Origin: Cycloclasticus sp.
GTDB lineage: Bacteria; Pseudomonadota; Gammaproteobacteria; Methylococcales; Cycloclasticaceae
Reading direction: 5' to 3'
Length of the DNA stretch: 64,000 nucleotides
Assembly (NCBI GenBank): GCA_040743155.1
Contig: JBFLJU010000001.1
Location: 434,001-498,000, forward strand
In this document: piece after piece, positions 44,109 to 55,530 of the stretch
Layout: every line of letters starts with the position of its first letter
Numbering within the stretch: the stretch's first letter is position 1
The notes under the pieces: model-generated
Database searches by the model: none
The model's input: the letters and a program-made list of their open reading frames with translations, nothing else
What the model was told of the DNA's origin: nothing
Position numbers and translations under genes: made by a program

Positions 44109-44874
44109 AAATGAATATTTGGTTGCTCTGCAAACGATCACTTATAAAGAAGTGAAGCGTTTTTTACGAATTTGGGTGCAAACCTTGTTGCCTTCTATGA
44201 TCTCTACAACGCTTTACTTTCTTATTTTCGGTACCTTGATAGGATCAAAAATAGGTCAAATGAAAGGCTATGATTACATGGATTTTATTGTCCCGGGCCT
44301 TATTTTGATGGCGGTAATAAGTAATGCTTATTCCAATGTGGTGTCGTCTTTTTACGGGTCAAAGTTTCAGCATAATATTGAAGAAATGTTGGTTGCACCC
44401 ATGCCAGGTTGGGTGATTCTGACGGGGTATATTTCGGGTGGCGTGTTAAGAGGGTTAATTGTTGGTGTCTTGGTGACCATCGTTTCGCTATTTTTCACGG
44501 ACTTGCAGATTGCTCATCCGGTGATGATGGTTATTGTGTTTTTGTTAACGGGTATTTTGTTTTCTGCCGCGGGTTTTATTAATGCGGTCTATGCAAAAAG
44601 TTTTGATGATATTTCGATTGTGCCAACGTTTGTTCTGACGCCATTGATTTATTTAGGTGGTGTTTTTTATTCCATAGACTTGTTGCCCGCGTTCTGGCAA
44701 AAGGTATCGTTACTAAACCCAGTGCTTTATATGGTCGATGTGTTTCGCTTTAGTATCTTAGGTACGTCTGATATTTCTTTGCTTTCAGGCTTTGCCGTTA
44801 TCATTACCTTTATTATTTGCCTATTAGGTATCAGTTTAAGACTGCTTTCTAAGGGAATTGGCATAAGGAATTAG
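44101..44874 (+). CDS. ABC-2 type exporter, permease subunit (YadH-like)
   Basis: A 257-residue membrane protein with six predicted helices and the ABC-2 family pattern FIVPGLILMAVISNAYSNVV near residue 63. The ATG at 44101, inside the end of the ATPase gene, is preferred over an upstream in-frame ATG at 44041, which would add 20 residues with no membrane character. YadGH-type exporters have no agreed substrate. Confidence 0.9.
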   Translation: MFRNEYLVALQTITYKEVKRFLRIWVQTLLPSMISTTLYFLIFGTLIGSKIGQMKGYDYMDFIVPGLILMAVISNAYSNVVSSFYGSKFQHNIEEMLVAPMPGWVILTGYISGGVLRGLIVGVLVTIVSLFFTDLQIAHPVMMVIVFLLTGILFSAAGFINAVYAKSFDDISIVPTFVLTPLIYLGGVFYSIDLLPAFWQKVSLLNPVLYMVDVFRFSILGTSDISLLSGFAVIITFIICLLGISLRLLSKGIGIRN

Positions 44875-45043
44875 TGAACGAGATTGAATGTTGCGGTGCC
44901 ATGAGATAAAATCACAAAAGTTTTATACGTAATTTTTTCCAGTAATTTTGGGCGACAGATCAAAAAGAATTTAGTGCCTTTCTAAAAGCATAAAAAATGC
45001 TCTGCTCAAACAAATAAATTTAATTCAATAAGAAGCCTAATCA

Positions 45044-46387
45044 ATGAATCACTTTAAGATTAAGAAAGGTTTGGACTTGCCAATTACGGGCGCTCCAGAC
45101 CAAGTTATTTCAGAGGGTAATCAGGTTTCCAGCGTTGCCATTTTTGGCAGAGACTATATAGACATGAAGCCGACCATGATGGTTAAGGAAGGCGATCGTG
45201 TGAAGCTGGGGCAGACTTTATTTACCGATAAAAAGACGGAAGGTGTGAACTTCACGTCACCAGCTAGTGGTATCGTTCAAAGCATCAACCGAGGTGCAAA
45301 GCGCGCGTTACGTACGGTAGTCATTGAGCTGGATGGTGATGATCAGGTTGAGTTTTCAAGATACCCATCTGATACGTTAGCTAGCCTTAATGCTTCAGAT
45401 GTTGTTAAAAACCTAACAGAGTCTGGGTTATGGACAGCGTTTAGAACGCGCCCATTCAGCAAGATTCCAGCTTCAGCGACAAAGCCCGCGGCCATTCATG
45501 TGTCGGTTATGGATACTAATCCATTGGCGGCTGATCCTGGAGTTGTCATTGCAGCTGACGCGGATGCGTTTAAAAATGGTTTAGCCGTTATATCTTGCCT
45601 GACGGAAGGAAAAGTTTACGTCAGTAAGTCTGTTGATGCGGATATCGCCGTTCCCGATATGGTTGAGGTCACTGAGTTTTCAGGCCCGCATCCAGCAGGC
45701 TTGTCCGGCACACACATGCACTTTATCAGTCCGGTTAGCGCAAAAAGAATTGCTTGGACAATTGGTTATCAAGACGTGATTGCGGTAGGTAAGCTTTTCA
45801 CGACGGGGTTTTTGAATGTTGAGCGGGTTATTTCGCTAGCGGGTCCGTTGGTCAGCCAACCTCGGTTAATAAAAACAAGGTTAGGCGCTAATACTGAAGA
45901 GCTAGTAAGAAAAGAGATTGGGACAGGTAACGTTCGTATTATCTCTGGTTCAGTTTTATCGGGCAGAAAAACAAATCACTGGGCGTCATATTTAGGCCGT
46001 TATCACGTTCAACTGTCTGTTATCCAAGAAGGTAGAGAACGTCAATTACTAGGCTGGCTGAACCCGGCGGGTGAAAAATTCTCTTTCACTAATGCGTTGT
46101 TTTCTAGTTTTAATCGTAAGCAAAAAATGGCGATGGATACATCAGCACACGGAAGTCCGCGTGCCATTGTTCCAATTGGCGTATTTGAAGGTGTGATGCC
46201 ATTGGATATTTTGCCGACTCAATTGCTACGTGCATTGGTTGTGAATGATGTAGATGCGGCTGAATCACTTGGCGCATTAGAATTGGATGAAGAAGATTTA
46301 GCCTTATGTTCATTCGTCGATTCAGGTAAACATGATTTTGGTATGGCGTTACGCGCCAACTTGGCACACATTGAGAAGGAGGGTTAA
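45044..46387 (+). CDS. nqrA: Na+-translocating NADH:quinone reductase subunit A
   Basis: A 447-residue soluble subunit of the Na+-NQR complex, identified by its N-terminus [17 protein letters not shown] and by the complete operon behind it. It contributes to quinone binding. It is the first gene of the operon, which follows a 169-bp gap; its stop overlaps the nqrB start by one base (TAATG). Confidence 0.95.
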   Translation: MNHFKIKKGLDLPITGAPDQVISEGNQVSSVAIFGRDYIDMKPTMMVKEGDRVKLGQTLFTDKKTEGVNFTSPASGIVQSINRGAKRALRTVVIELDGDDQVEFSRYPSDTLASLNASDVVKNLTESGLWTAFRTRPFSKIPASATKPAAIHVSVMDTNPLAADPGVVIAADADAFKNGLAVISCLTEGKVYVSKSVDADIAVPDMVEVTEFSGPHPAGLSGTHMHFISPVSAKRIAWTIGYQDVIAVGKLFTTGFLNVERVISLAGPLVSQPRLIKTRLGANTEELVRKEIGTGNVRIISGSVLSGRKTNHWASYLGRYHVQLSVIQEGRERQLLGWLNPAGEKFSFTNALFSSFNRKQKMAMDTSAHGSPRAIVPIGVFEGVMPLDILPTQLLRALVVNDVDAAESLGALELDEEDLALCSFVDSGKHDFGMALRANLAHIEKEG

Positions 46388-47592
46388 TGTCTCGTTTAAG
46401 GAATTATTTAGATTCAATACACCCACAGTTCGTAAAAGGTGGGCGTCTTGAAAAGTACTATGCTTTATATGAAATGGTCGATACGTTTCTGTATACGCCA
46501 AAAGATGTAACGGCAGGTACGACACATGTAAGAGATGCGATTGATTTGAAACGCATCATGACCTACGTATTTATAGCAGCATTGCCTTGTGTGATTATGG
46601 CTATGTGGAACACCGGCCATTTGGCTAATGTGGCGATGGCGGAATTGAACATGACGTCGCTAGATTCATGGCGTGGTCTGGTAACAAACTTAGTGGGCTA
46701 TAACCCAGATAGTATTTTTGCCTGTATGGTTCATGGGGCGATGTACTATTTGCCAATTTACCTTGTAACTCTGCTGGTTGGTGGTATTTGGGAAATTTTA
46801 TTTGCCATTGTCCGTGGGCATGAGGTTAACGAAGGCTTCTTTGTAACATCAATGCTATTTTCTTTGATTTTGCCAGCAACAACTCCTCTTTGGCAGGTTG
46901 CTTTAGGCATTTCGTTTGGTGTGGTGATTGGTAAAGAGGTGTTCGGCGGAACGGGTAAAAACTTTTTAAACCCTGCGCTAACGGGACGTTGCTTCTTGTT
47001 TTTTGCTTATCCAGCTCAAATGTCTGGAGATGCGATTTGGACAGCGGTTGATGGCTTTAGTGGTGCTACTGCATTGAGTATGGCTGCTGCTGGTGGTATT
47101 ACAGCGGTTGCTGCTTCTGGTATTACTTGGATGGATGCCTTTGTTGGAACCATCCAAGGATCAATTGGTGAAACATCTACCTTAGCGTGTTTAATCGGTG
47201 CTAGTTTCTTGTTGTATACCCGCATTGCTTCGTATCGAATTATGTTGGGTGTTTTAGCCGGCATGGTTGTTACCAGTACATTATTCAATTTTATTGGTAG
47301 TGATACGAACCCTATGTTCGCAACTCCATGGTATTGGCATGCAGTGTTAGGTGGTTTTGCTTTCGGTGCTGTCTATATGGCAACAGACCCTGTTAGTGCT
47401 GCTATGACTAATACGGGTAGATGGATATATGGCATCTTGATTGGCTTAATGGTGGTGCTCATTCGCGTAGTAAACCCAGCTTTCCCAGAAGGCATGATGT
47501 TAGCGATTCTGTTTTCAAATATGTTTGCACCGTTGATTGACTACTTTGTTGTTCAATCAAACATCAAAAGAAGGGAGAGAAGAAATGCCTAA
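46387..47592 (+). CDS. nqrB: Na+-translocating NADH:quinone reductase subunit B
   Basis: A 401-residue membrane subunit that carries a covalent FMN. The FMN-attachment motif SGATALS is visible near residue 225. It contains about ten transmembrane helices and forms the Na+ channel with nqrD/E and the quinone site. Length agrees with the family (about 410). Confidence 0.95.
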   Translation: MSRLRNYLDSIHPQFVKGGRLEKYYALYEMVDTFLYTPKDVTAGTTHVRDAIDLKRIMTYVFIAALPCVIMAMWNTGHLANVAMAELNMTSLDSWRGLVTNLVGYNPDSIFACMVHGAMYYLPIYLVTLLVGGIWEILFAIVRGHEVNEGFFVTSMLFSLILPATTPLWQVALGISFGVVIGKEVFGGTGKNFLNPALTGRCFLFFAYPAQMSGDAIWTAVDGFSGATALSMAAAGGITAVAASGITWMDAFVGTIQGSIGETSTLACLIGASFLLYTRIASYRIMLGVLAGMVVTSTLFNFIGSDTNPMFATPWYWHAVLGGFAFGAVYMATDPVSAAMTNTGRWIYGILIGLMVVLIRVVNPAFPEGMMLAILFSNMFAPLIDYFVVQSNIKRRERRNA

Positions 47593-48406
47593 TGAAGAAA
47601 AAGCTAAAGCGGGTAGCGCAATAAATTTCTTGGCCTTACCTAACGATAGTAAAATCAAAACGTTCATCATGGCGACCTTAGTGTGTTTGGTTTGTGCGGT
47701 GTTTGTATCGGTGTCTGCAGTTATGCTTAAGCCGCTACAAATATTGAATAAGGAGCTGGATAAGAAAAAGAATATCTTGCAAGTGGCGGGCTTATATCAA
47801 GAAGGTGATGATATTGAAGCTGCGTTCTCTACAATTGACATTAAATTAGTTGATTTGGAAACGGGTGAATACACAATAGAGCTTGATGCGGCAACGTATG
47901 ACGATAGAAAAGCGGCGAAAGATCCTGCGTTGAACGTGAAGATTATCAAGGCTGATGATTTTGCTAGTATCAAAGCTCGCCCTAAATATATGCCTGTTTA
48001 CCAAGTTAAAGAAGGTGACACTGTTAAGCAACTAATTTTGCCGGTAAATGGTTATGGCTTATGGTCGACATTGTATGGCTTTCTTGCAGTAGAAAGTGAC
48101 GGCCAAACAATTGTCGGTTTAAGTTATTACGAACACGCAGAGACACCGGGTTTAGGGGGTGAAGTTGATAACCCTAACTGGAAGAAAATCTGGGTAGGCA
48201 AGAAGATCTATGGTGCTGATGGAGATGTTGCCATTGAGGTTGTCAAGGGTGTCGTGATACCTGGCAATGTTAGAGAGGAGTTCCAAGTTGATGGCTTAGC
48301 GGGCGCAACGTTAACCAGTCGTGGAGTAAGCAATATGCTGAAATACTGGATGGGTGCAAACGGTTATCAAAAGTACCTTAATAAGATTCAAGCAAACGGA
48401 GCATAG
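47585..48406 (+). CDS. nqrC: Na+-translocating NADH:quinone reductase subunit C
   Basis: A 273-residue subunit with one N-terminal membrane anchor and a periplasmic FMN-binding domain. The FMN-attachment threonine lies in [12 protein letters not shown] near residue 243. The ATG at 47585, which overlaps nqrB by 8 bp, has an AGGGAGAGA ribosome binding site and is chosen over an upstream ATG at 47537 that gives residues unlike the family. Confidence 0.94.
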   Translation: MPNEEKAKAGSAINFLALPNDSKIKTFIMATLVCLVCAVFVSVSAVMLKPLQILNKELDKKKNILQVAGLYQEGDDIEAAFSTIDIKLVDLETGEYTIELDAATYDDRKAAKDPALNVKIIKADDFASIKARPKYMPVYQVKEGDTVKQLILPVNGYGLWSTLYGFLAVESDGQTIVGLSYYEHAETPGLGGEVDNPNWKKIWVGKKIYGADGDVAIEVVKGVVIPGNVREEFQVDGLAGATLTSRGVSNMLKYWMGANGYQKYLNKIQANGA

Positions 48407-48408
48407 TA

Positions 48409-49071
48409 ATGAGTAATGAGACTAAAAAAATCATTTTAGATCCGTTAGTTGATAACAACCCTATCGGTCTTCAAGTATTAGGTGTTTGTTCGGCTCTGGC
48501 GGTTACAACGAATCTTGGTACGGCATTGGTGATGTCACTTGCTCTGACATCAGTAACGGCGTTTTCAAACTTATCAATCAGTATGATTCGTAATCACGTG
48601 CCGAGTGCGATTCGGATTATTGTTCAAATGACGATTATTGCATCGTTGGTTATTGTGGTTGATCAAGTATTAAAAGCATACGTATACGATTTAAGTAAAC
48701 AGCTTTCAGTATTTGTTGGCCTGATTATCACTAACTGTATCGTGATGGGGCGTGCGGAAGCCTTTGCAATGAAAAACCCACCAGGGCTTAGTTTCTTAGA
48801 CGGGATCGGAAACGGTTTAGGTTATGCATTGGTCTTAATGAGCGTTGGCACATTCCGTGAGTTATTAGGCTCAGGCAAGCTTTTTGGTGTGGAGATTCTC
48901 TCGACTGTTAACGATGGTGGCTGGTATGTGCCGAATGGCTTAATGCTACTACCTCCAAGTGCTTTCTTTATCATTGGTCTGCTGATTTGGGGTGTTCGTA
49001 CATGGCGTCCAGCACAGGTTGAAGTGGCAGATTTTAAGATTAATAACGTAAGTGGTACGGAGGCAGTTTAA
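48409..49071 (+). CDS. nqrD: Na+-translocating NADH:quinone reductase subunit D
   Basis: A 220-residue six-helix membrane subunit, family RnfA/NqrD-E. The motif [20 protein letters not shown] near residue 105 is diagnostic; its cysteine belongs to the intramembrane iron site shared with NqrE. Confidence 0.95.
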   Translation: MSNETKKIILDPLVDNNPIGLQVLGVCSALAVTTNLGTALVMSLALTSVTAFSNLSISMIRNHVPSAIRIIVQMTIIASLVIVVDQVLKAYVYDLSKQLSVFVGLIITNCIVMGRAEAFAMKNPPGLSFLDGIGNGLGYALVLMSVGTFRELLGSGKLFGVEILSTVNDGGWYVPNGLMLLPPSAFFIIGLLIWGVRTWRPAQVEVADFKINNVSGTEAV

Positions 49072-49679
49072 TGGAAGCGTATATTAGTTTATTTGTTCGG
49101 GCGGTTTTTGTAGAAAACCTAGCACTTGCCTTCTTCCTAGGCATGTGTACTTTTTTGGCGGTATCAAAAAAGGTTTCCACCGCATTAGGTTTAGGCGTGG
49201 CCGTTATTGTGGTGCAAACCCTTACGATGCCACTTAATAATTTGATTTACCATAACCTTTTAAAGGAAGGTGCCTTAGCTTGGGCTGGGTTACCTGAAGT
49301 AGACCTAAACTTTTTAGGGCTCATCAGTTATATCGGTGTTATCGCGGCAGTCGTGCAGATACTAGAAATGGCATTAGATAAATATGCGCCTGTGTTGTAC
49401 AACGCGCTGGGTGTGTTTTTGCCATTGATTACCGTTAACTGTGCCATCCTTGGTGGTTCGTTATTTATGGTAGAACGAGATTATAACTTCGGCGAAAGTG
49501 TCGTATTTGGTTTTGGTAGTGGCTTAGGCTGGGCGCTTGCAATTACAGCTATTGCAGGGATTAGAGAGAAGTTGAAGTACTCAGATGTGCCGGATGGCCT
49601 TCGTGGTCTAGGGATAACCTTTATCACAGCAGGATTAATGGCAATGGGCTTTATGGCCTTCTCAGGTATACAACTGTAA
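49071..49679 (+). CDS. nqrE: Na+-translocating NADH:quinone reductase subunit E
   Basis: A 202-residue six-helix subunit, partner of NqrD with inverted topology. Diagnostic stretches are [20 protein letters not shown] near residue 18 and [17 protein letters not shown] near 121, each with an iron-binding cysteine. Its ATG overlaps the nqrD stop by one base. Confidence 0.95.
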   Translation: MEAYISLFVRAVFVENLALAFFLGMCTFLAVSKKVSTALGLGVAVIVVQTLTMPLNNLIYHNLLKEGALAWAGLPEVDLNFLGLISYIGVIAAVVQILEMALDKYAPVLYNALGVFLPLITVNCAILGGSLFMVERDYNFGESVVFGFGSGLGWALAITAIAGIREKLKYSDVPDGLRGLGITFITAGLMAMGFMAFSGIQL

Positions 49680-49692
49680 GTAGGGTTTCAAT

Positions 49693-50916
49693 ATGTTAGA
49701 AATTGGATTAGGTATTACGTTTTTCACAGCCATTGTGCTGATACTTGTGGTTGTGATCTTGGCTGCAAAGTCTAAATTAGTTGCACACGGTAACGTAAAG
49801 GTTTTAATCAACGGCGAAAAAGAAATTGAAGCGCCGGTTGGTAGTAAATTGCTGGGTGCTTTGGCAGATGCACAGTTATTTGTCCCTTCGGCTTGTGGCG
49901 GTGGTGGAACTTGTGGTCAGTGCAAAGTACGTGTTCAAGAAGGTGGCGGCTCAATGTTGCCAACAGAAGGGACGCATATTAATAAGGGTCAACAGCGTGA
50001 TGGTGAAAGATTGTCATGTCAGCTAACCGTTAAGCAAGACATGGAAATCACTGTTCCTGAAGAAGTGTTCGGCGTTAAAAAGTGGCAGTGTAAGGTTAAG
50101 TCTAATCATAACGTTGCTACGTTCATTAAAGAACTCGTTCTTGAATTGCCTGAAGGTGAAGACGTTGGTTTCAGAGCCGGTGGTTATATTCAGATCGAAT
50201 GTCCTCCTCATGTGGTTGATTACAAGGACTTTGATATTGAAGAAGAATACCGAGGTGATTGGGATCACTTTAATATTTGGCAATATAAGTCCGTTGTAGA
50301 CGAGGATGTTTTAAGAGCGTATTCAATGGCGAGTTATCCTGAAGAAGAAGGGATTATTATGCTGAACGTTCGTATTGCTTCTCCTCCTCCTCGTTCTGAA
50401 GAAGGCACGCCTCCAGGCAAAATGTCTTCTTATATCTTTAATCTTAAACCAGGTGATGAGGTAACAATTTCAGGCCCTTATGGTGAGTTCTTCGCTAAAG
50501 AAACAGGCGCTGAAATGGTCTTTATTGGTGGTGGTGCCGGTATGGCGCCGATGCGTTCACATATCTTTGATCAGCTTCGCCGATTAAAGGCTGATCGCAA
50601 AATGTCTTTTTGGTATGGCTCAAGAAGCTTAAAAGAAATGTTCTATGTAGAAGATTTCGATATGCTTGCGAGAGAAAATGATAACTTTGATTGGCATGTG
50701 GCATTATCTGATCCACAACCAGAGGACAACTGGGACGGTTTAACAGGATTTATTCATGAAGTGTTGTTAGAAGAATATCTGAAAAACCACCCAGCACCTG
50801 AAGACTGCGAATTCTACATGTGTGGTCCTCCAATGATGAATGCAGCGGTTATTAAAATGCTACAAGACCTTGGTGTTGAAGATGAAAACATCATGCTTGA
50901 CGACTTTGGTGGCTAA
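49693..50916 (+). CDS. nqrF: Na+-translocating NADH:quinone reductase subunit F
   Basis: A 407-residue NADH-oxidising subunit. It has an N-terminal membrane helix, a [2Fe-2S] domain ([14 protein letters not shown] near residue 68 and LSCQ near 110), the FAD motif RAYSMASYP near 210, the NADH site [18 protein letters not shown] near 277 and MCGPPMM near 376. It is the electron entry point of the complex. Confidence 0.96.
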   Translation: MLEIGLGITFFTAIVLILVVVILAAKSKLVAHGNVKVLINGEKEIEAPVGSKLLGALADAQLFVPSACGGGGTCGQCKVRVQEGGGSMLPTEGTHINKGQQRDGERLSCQLTVKQDMEITVPEEVFGVKKWQCKVKSNHNVATFIKELVLELPEGEDVGFRAGGYIQIECPPHVVDYKDFDIEEEYRGDWDHFNIWQYKSVVDEDVLRAYSMASYPEEEGIIMLNVRIASPPPRSEEGTPPGKMSSYIFNLKPGDEVTISGPYGEFFAKETGAEMVFIGGGAGMAPMRSHIFDQLRRLKADRKMSFWYGSRSLKEMFYVEDFDMLARENDNFDWHVALSDPQPEDNWDGLTGFIHEVLLEEYLKNHPAPEDCEFYMCGPPMMNAAVIKMLQDLGVEDENIMLDDFGG

Positions 50917-51969
50917 TTGAGCTTAATTAATCGACCCGTTAAAAACTATATGTTTTTAGCGGGTTTTTTTCTATTTGTCGCCTTAATCTCTGGTTGCGAT
51001 TCGCAACGAGCTACGTCAGTTTTATTGACGGGCGAGACGATGGGTACAAGCTACCACATCACGATTGCTGACGAGAACTCAAACACCAGTAAAGAACGTT
51101 TAAAGAAAGAAATAGATTCAAAACTAATTCAAGTAAATGAATTATTTTCGACTTACATTAAATCGTCTGAAGTGTCTCGGTTTAATGCTTACCACGGTGT
51201 TGAAGCACAAAAAAAATCAGCTGAGTTTATTAAGGTTTTAGCGGAAGCGCAAAGGATTAGTGACATAACGCAAGGCGCTTACGATATCACGGTGGGGCCG
51301 TTGGTAAACCTTTGGGGTTTTGGGCCAAGCTTTAAGGAAGAAGATATACCAGACCTTCAGAAGATTGAAGCGGCATTATCTGAAGTGGGTTATAAGAATA
51401 TCGTTTATGACAAACAAACTAATGAGGTTAGAAAGCTTAAAGAAAGTGCCTATATCGACTTTTCTTCGATAGCGAAAGGTTATGGCGTAGATGTACTCAG
51501 TGAGTTTCTTGGGTCAGAGGGCTATATGAATTATATGGTCGAAATTGGTGGAGAAATGAGAGTTAAAGGTGTCAACTCTCAAGGTATTAAATGGCGAATT
51601 GCCGTTGAAAAGCCAGACTCAATGACAAGGTCTATTTATCGAGTTATCTCAGTCACAGATGTGGCGATTGCTACATCGGGTGATTACAGAAACTTTTTTG
51701 AAAAAGATGGAGTTAGGTTCTCTCATACGATTGACCCGACTACGGGGCAGCCAGTACAGCATGATTTGGCATCGGTGACTGTATTGTCGAAAAGTAGTAT
51801 GACGGCCGACGCTTGGGCGACAGCTTTTATGGTGTTGGGTGATAAAAAAGGGTACGATTTGGCTATAAGAAATGAATTAGCCGTATTATTCCTAGTGAAA
51901 AAAGGCGATGAGATAAGAGAAGTATCAACGCCGATGTTTCATAAAATGACAGAGGAGCATTCATCATGA
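50917..51969 (+). CDS. apbE: FAD:protein FMN transferase ApbE (lipoprotein)
   Basis: A 350-residue flavin transferase that attaches FMN to the threonines of NqrB and NqrC. The TTG start is chosen because it gives the positively charged n-region before the lipoprotein signal with lipobox ISGC near residue 27; an ATG 33 bp later would lose it. Family motifs include [10 protein letters not shown] near 41, [12 protein letters not shown] near 188 and TSGDYRNFF near 251. Directly abuts nqrF. Confidence 0.93.
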   Translation: MSLINRPVKNYMFLAGFFLFVALISGCDSQRATSVLLTGETMGTSYHITIADENSNTSKERLKKEIDSKLIQVNELFSTYIKSSEVSRFNAYHGVEAQKKSAEFIKVLAEAQRISDITQGAYDITVGPLVNLWGFGPSFKEEDIPDLQKIEAALSEVGYKNIVYDKQTNEVRKLKESAYIDFSSIAKGYGVDVLSEFLGSEGYMNYMVEIGGEMRVKGVNSQGIKWRIAVEKPDSMTRSIYRVISVTDVAIATSGDYRNFFEKDGVRFSHTIDPTTGQPVQHDLASVTVLSKSSMTADAWATAFMVLGDKKGYDLAIRNELAVLFLVKKGDEIREVSTPMFHKMTEEHSS

Positions 51970-52148
51970 ATACATTTATAGTCACATTTTTGGTTTTCTT
52001 ATTGGTTGTTGTTGCAATGGCTGTGGGTGTTATTTTTAGTAATAGAGAGATCAAAGGTAGTTGTGGCGGTTTGAACGACGTGGATGGTATGGAAGGCGAT
52101 TGCCTGCTTTGTAGTAAGAAGACGTGTGAAAAAAAGAAAGCTGCATAA
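51966..52148 (+). CDS. nqrM: Na+-NQR maturation protein NqrM
   Basis: A 60-residue membrane-anchored protein with one helix and four cysteines (SCGG near residue 37, then [12 protein letters not shown]). NqrM is needed to deliver iron to the NqrD/E site. The start overlaps the apbE stop (ATGA), matching the nqr-apbE-nqrM order known from Vibrio. Confidence 0.92.
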   Translation: MNTFIVTFLVFLLVVVAMAVGVIFSNREIKGSCGGLNDVDGMEGDCLLCSKKTCEKKKAA

Positions 52149-52206
52149 CGTTCAATACCTTGATATTTTTAACTAAGAAAGTTCTTTAAACATTTAAGGG
52201 GAAGGT

Positions 52207-52608
52207 ATGTTTAAGTCGGTATTAATAAAAGATTATATGGCAACAAATTTAACGACGTTCTCGCCAGAAATGGAGATCTCTGAGGCGATTAAGTTTTTAA
52301 ATACCCATAAAATATCAGGGGCACCTGTGGTTGATGATAGAGGCCAACTTGCTGGAATTTTGTCTGAGAAGGATTGCCTTCAAGTTGCACTTCAATCTAC
52401 TTACTATGAAGATTGGGTGGGTGGTGTAGTGTCAGAATACATGACTAAAGACGTGGAAACGGTTTCCGATACGGCGAGTGTTGTTGATATCGCCGAAAAG
52501 TTTTTAAAATCATCGTATAAGCGATATCCGGTACTTAATGAAGATGGTGCCCTTGTCGGTCAGGTCAGTCGGAGCGATGTGCTTAGGGCTTTAGATATAC
52601 TTTGGTAA
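52207..52608 (+). CDS. Tandem CBS-domain protein
   Basis: A 133-residue protein consisting only of two CBS motifs (SPEMEISEAIKFLNTHKISG near residue 19 and TVSDTASVVDIAEKFLKSSY near 82). Such stand-alone pairs bind adenosine nucleotides and regulate partners. It is followed 3 bp later by exonuclease I, probably cotranscribed by chance of packing; the partner is unknown. Confidence 0.88.
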   Translation: MFKSVLIKDYMATNLTTFSPEMEISEAIKFLNTHKISGAPVVDDRGQLAGILSEKDCLQVALQSTYYEDWVGGVVSEYMTKDVETVSDTASVVDIAEKFLKSSYKRYPVLNEDGALVGQVSRSDVLRALDILW

Positions 52609-52611
52609 GTT

Positions 52612-54063
52612 TTGTCTGAAACATATTATTGGTACGACTACGAAACGACTGGTATCGACTCAGCGAGAGACCGGGTCGTTCAATTCGCAGGTATACGGAC
52701 AGACTTGGATTTTAACCAGGTGGCAGAGCCTGATGTTTTTTATTGCAAATTACACGATGATATTCTGCCTCACCCTGAGGCCTGCTTGGTTACCGGTATT
52801 TCACCACAACTGGCTATCCAAAAAGGCCTAATAGAATGCGATTTTATTGAACGTGTTCACCGTGAATTTAGCACACCAAAAACCTGTGTTGTAGGCTATA
52901 ACAGCATTCGGTTTGATGACGAGTTTACTAGAAATCTTTTATATAGAAATTTCTATGACCCCTATGCCAGAGAATGGAAGTCTGGCAACACACGTTGGGA
53001 TTTAATCGATGTTGTTCGTTTAACTCATGCGTTGAGACCGGATGGTATTAACTGGCCCACTAGAGAAGATGGTTCAGCCAGTTTCAAGCTTGAAGAGCTG
53101 ACTCTTGCCAATCAAATCTCGCATGAATCAGCGCACGATGCATTGTCAGATGTATATGCGACAATTGCATTAGCAAAGCTTATTAGGCAGAAACAACCCA
53201 AGTTGTATGATTGGGGTTTTGGCTTACGCAATAAGAGAAAAGCGGCAGAGAGTCTTGATCTCATACATAAAAAACCCGTTGTTCACGTCTCCAGCAAATA
53301 CCCTGCAGCTCAAGACTGTTTAGCCATAGTTCTACCATTGGCACCTCATCCAATAAATAAGAATGGCGTCATCGTGTTTGATTTATCGGCTGACCCAACA
53401 GAGCTTGTGACGTTATCTGCTGACGAGATTTACCAGCGACTGTATACGCCAACAGCAGACCTAGCTGACGGGCAAAAGAGGATACCGCTTAAGACGGTCC
53501 ATATTAATAAATCGCCCATGTTGGCTCCGCTTGGGACATTAACGGATCAAGTTAAGGCTAAACTTAATATCGATTTGCTACGCTGTGAAGATAATCGGCA
53601 GCTAATTCTAAAAGCGGGGATTGAAGATAAGTTGGCTAAGGTGTTTTCAATTAATGAATTTGAAAAAGCCACTGATCCTGACTTAATGCTCTATGGTGGT
53701 GGGTTTTTTAGCCATATTGACGCAAAAAATATGGAACAAATCCGAACATGTCCAAAAGGCCAACTCGCTGAATTGAAATTAGCATTTGATGATGAGCGAT
53801 TAAGTGAAATGTTGTTTCGCTACAGAGCAAGAAATTACCCAGAAACACTGACTAAAGAAGAGAAAATCAAACGACAGACATATCGCCACAACTGCCTAAC
53901 TAACGAGCTCAATGATGGGCGATTAACCTTAACATCATACTTTGAAAGATTGGATGAACTGATTGTCGAGGGTGAATGGACAGAAGAGCAGCAAGAATTA
54001 TTGGATAACCTGATTGCTTATGGTGAGAGTATTGCTGATAGCCTAACGTTACAGGATTGCTGA
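52612..54063 (+). CDS. sbcB: Exodeoxyribonuclease I
   Basis: A 483-residue 3'-5' single-strand DNA exonuclease of the DEDDh type. The first acidic pair lies in WYDYETTGIDSARDRVVQFA near residue 7, the second motif in GYNSIRFDDEFTRNL near 97 and the last in HDALSDVYATIALAK near 179. Length is close to E. coli SbcB (475). The start is TTG. Confidence 0.93.
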   Translation: MSETYYWYDYETTGIDSARDRVVQFAGIRTDLDFNQVAEPDVFYCKLHDDILPHPEACLVTGISPQLAIQKGLIECDFIERVHREFSTPKTCVVGYNSIRFDDEFTRNLLYRNFYDPYAREWKSGNTRWDLIDVVRLTHALRPDGINWPTREDGSASFKLEELTLANQISHESAHDALSDVYATIALAKLIRQKQPKLYDWGFGLRNKRKAAESLDLIHKKPVVHVSSKYPAAQDCLAIVLPLAPHPINKNGVIVFDLSADPTELVTLSADEIYQRLYTPTADLADGQKRIPLKTVHINKSPMLAPLGTLTDQVKAKLNIDLLRCEDNRQLILKAGIEDKLAKVFSINEFEKATDPDLMLYGGGFFSHIDAKNMEQIRTCPKGQLAELKLAFDDERLSEMLFRYRARNYPETLTKEEKIKRQTYRHNCLTNELNDGRLTLTSYFERLDELIVEGEWTEEQQELLDNLIAYGESIADSLTLQDC

Positions 54064-54119
54064 GCTATACACTTTATTAATATTGAGGTTTGTTCATTGC
54101 TGTTCGTTGGCAGGTAGCT

Positions 54120-54145
54120 GTTTTCCACGGGAGTGTGTGGAAAAC
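54120..54145 (+). terminator. Stem-loop after exonuclease I, possible terminator
   Basis: Perfect 9-bp stem GTTTTCCAC/GTGGAAAAC with an 8-nt loop, 57 bp after the sbcB stop. The T run is missing, so termination is uncertain. Confidence 0.4.
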
Positions 54146-54286
54146 GGTTAAGAAAATAAAACTATCGTAAGTTTATTGATAGAATGCGACCACTCGATGA
54201 CAATACACGTTGATGACGAGCCGTATTACGCCAAGTAAGGTGAAATATCACGTCGCTAGTCGCAACACATACATAGGAAAAAAAAC

Positions 54287-54571
54287 ATGGCTGAAACAGT
54301 AGAAGAATTAACCGTGAGTTACACCGACGGTGGGATTGAAACAGTAAAAGAACTTGATAAAGTAGTACTTTCCAAGGGTGCGTGGGCAACGATCATTTAC
54401 AAGCATCAAGACTGGAACCGTACCAAAGAAGAATATGGTCCTGATAAGTACACTATTCGCCGTTACCAAAAACGGAATGGTGAATATCAGCAAAAATCAA
54501 AATTCAATATTTCAAGTGCGGCTCAGGCTGAAGGCATTATTGCAGCGCTACAAGGTTGGATAAAAGACTAG
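54287..54571 (+). CDS. Conserved hypothetical protein
   Basis: A 94-residue acidic soluble protein without signal or membrane segments (VEELTVSYTDGGIETVKELD near residue 4, RYQKRNGEYQQKSKFNISSA near 59). It has a good start region (AGGAAAAAAAAC before ATG). I do not recognise a named family. It stands alone between exonuclease I and the metal-resistance remnant. Confidence 0.7.
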   Translation: MAETVEELTVSYTDGGIETVKELDKVVLSKGAWATIIYKHQDWNRTKEEYGPDKYTIRRYQKRNGEYQQKSKFNISSAAQAEGIIAALQGWIKD

Positions 54572-54717
54572 GAAAAGCTATTGGGGCTATTTGAGAGAAC
54601 TCATTTAGCCCTTACGATTTAAAGCAACCTTGGCGTTAGCTTCATGCTTTATATCAGAATTTAATAATCTAAATCATGCTAGAGTAAAGTATGTTTTACT
54701 GAGTATGTAATGTATAG

Positions 54718-55023
54718 ATGCCTTTTCAAAGAAAACTGTTAGTCTTAATCCTTGTGCTGTGTAGCCTGGGGTATAGCACTGCTTGGGCATTTGATGAGCA
54801 CGTTATCGGTGAGGCTTCTCATACAGTAGACGTTAATGTCATGCTGGACGAGCATACTGAACAAGTGACGGATCACTGTGGCCACATATCGGCTCATTTG
54901 GTGGGCTTGTTCAGTGAACTTAATTTCTTGATTAACGAAAAACCTCTTATTGTTTACTTACACTCCCCGGAGCACTTCATTTCATTTGTGCCCCAAACCC
55001 AATTAAGGCCTCCTAACGTTTAA
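54718..55023 (+). CDS. Small secreted His-rich protein of a heavy-metal efflux locus (CzcI-like)
   Basis: A 101-residue protein with a signal peptide cleaved near AWA at residue 24 and a metal-binding-looking stretch with His and Cys (DEHTEQVTDHCGHISAHLVG near residue 43). Such small proteins usually precede czcCBA-type efflux genes; here only a czcA tail follows. It may still be expressed, but its partners are gone from this place. Confidence 0.65.
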   Translation: MPFQRKLLVLILVLCSLGYSTAWAFDEHVIGEASHTVDVNVMLDEHTEQVTDHCGHISAHLVGLFSELNFLINEKPLIVYLHSPEHFISFVPQTQLRPPNV

Positions 55024-55056
55024 TGATCGGTAATGCCAGCATTGTGCTGGTGGTGA

Positions 55057-55530
55057 TGCGTACTAATCGTTCCTACTTCGCTAGGCTTGATCTTTTTACT
55101 GCTATATTTTGCATTTAACTCCATTGGTCAGGCCATATTGATCATGCTTAACGTATCGTTAGCATTGATTGGGGGCATTGCCGCGCTGTTTATAACAGGG
55201 CAGTACTTGTCGGTACCAGATTCGATAGGCTTTATTGCGTTGTTTGGAATTGCAGTACTAAATGGTGTGGTGATGGTGAGCGAAATCAATCAGCGTTTGC
55301 AGGGTATGAGAGAAGTTAACCAAGCAATATTTCAAGGTGCCTTATCGCGATTACGGCCCGTGTTAATGGCAGCACTAACATCCGCATTGGGGCTGATACC
55401 AATGTTATTGGCCTCGGGTGTTGGGTCTGAGGTTCAACGCCCATTAGCCACAGTTGTTGTCGGTGGGTTGATAACGTCGACCTTGTTAACGCTGTTTGTA
55501 TTGCCAGTATTATTTAAGAAGTTGTTCTAA
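55057..55530 (+). pseudogene. C-terminal remnant of a CzcA-type heavy-metal RND pump
   Basis: The frame reads VLIVPTSLGLIFLLLYFAFN, then the CzcA motif ALFGIAVLNGVVMVSEINQR, and ends LFVLPVLFKKLF at a normal stop: the last 150 or so residues (about four helices) of a pump that is normally over 1000 residues. It opens right after an in-frame stop at 55054, with no proper start. A CCAGCA/TGCTGG hairpin (55036-55050) sits at the breakpoint. Non-functional relic. Confidence 0.85.
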
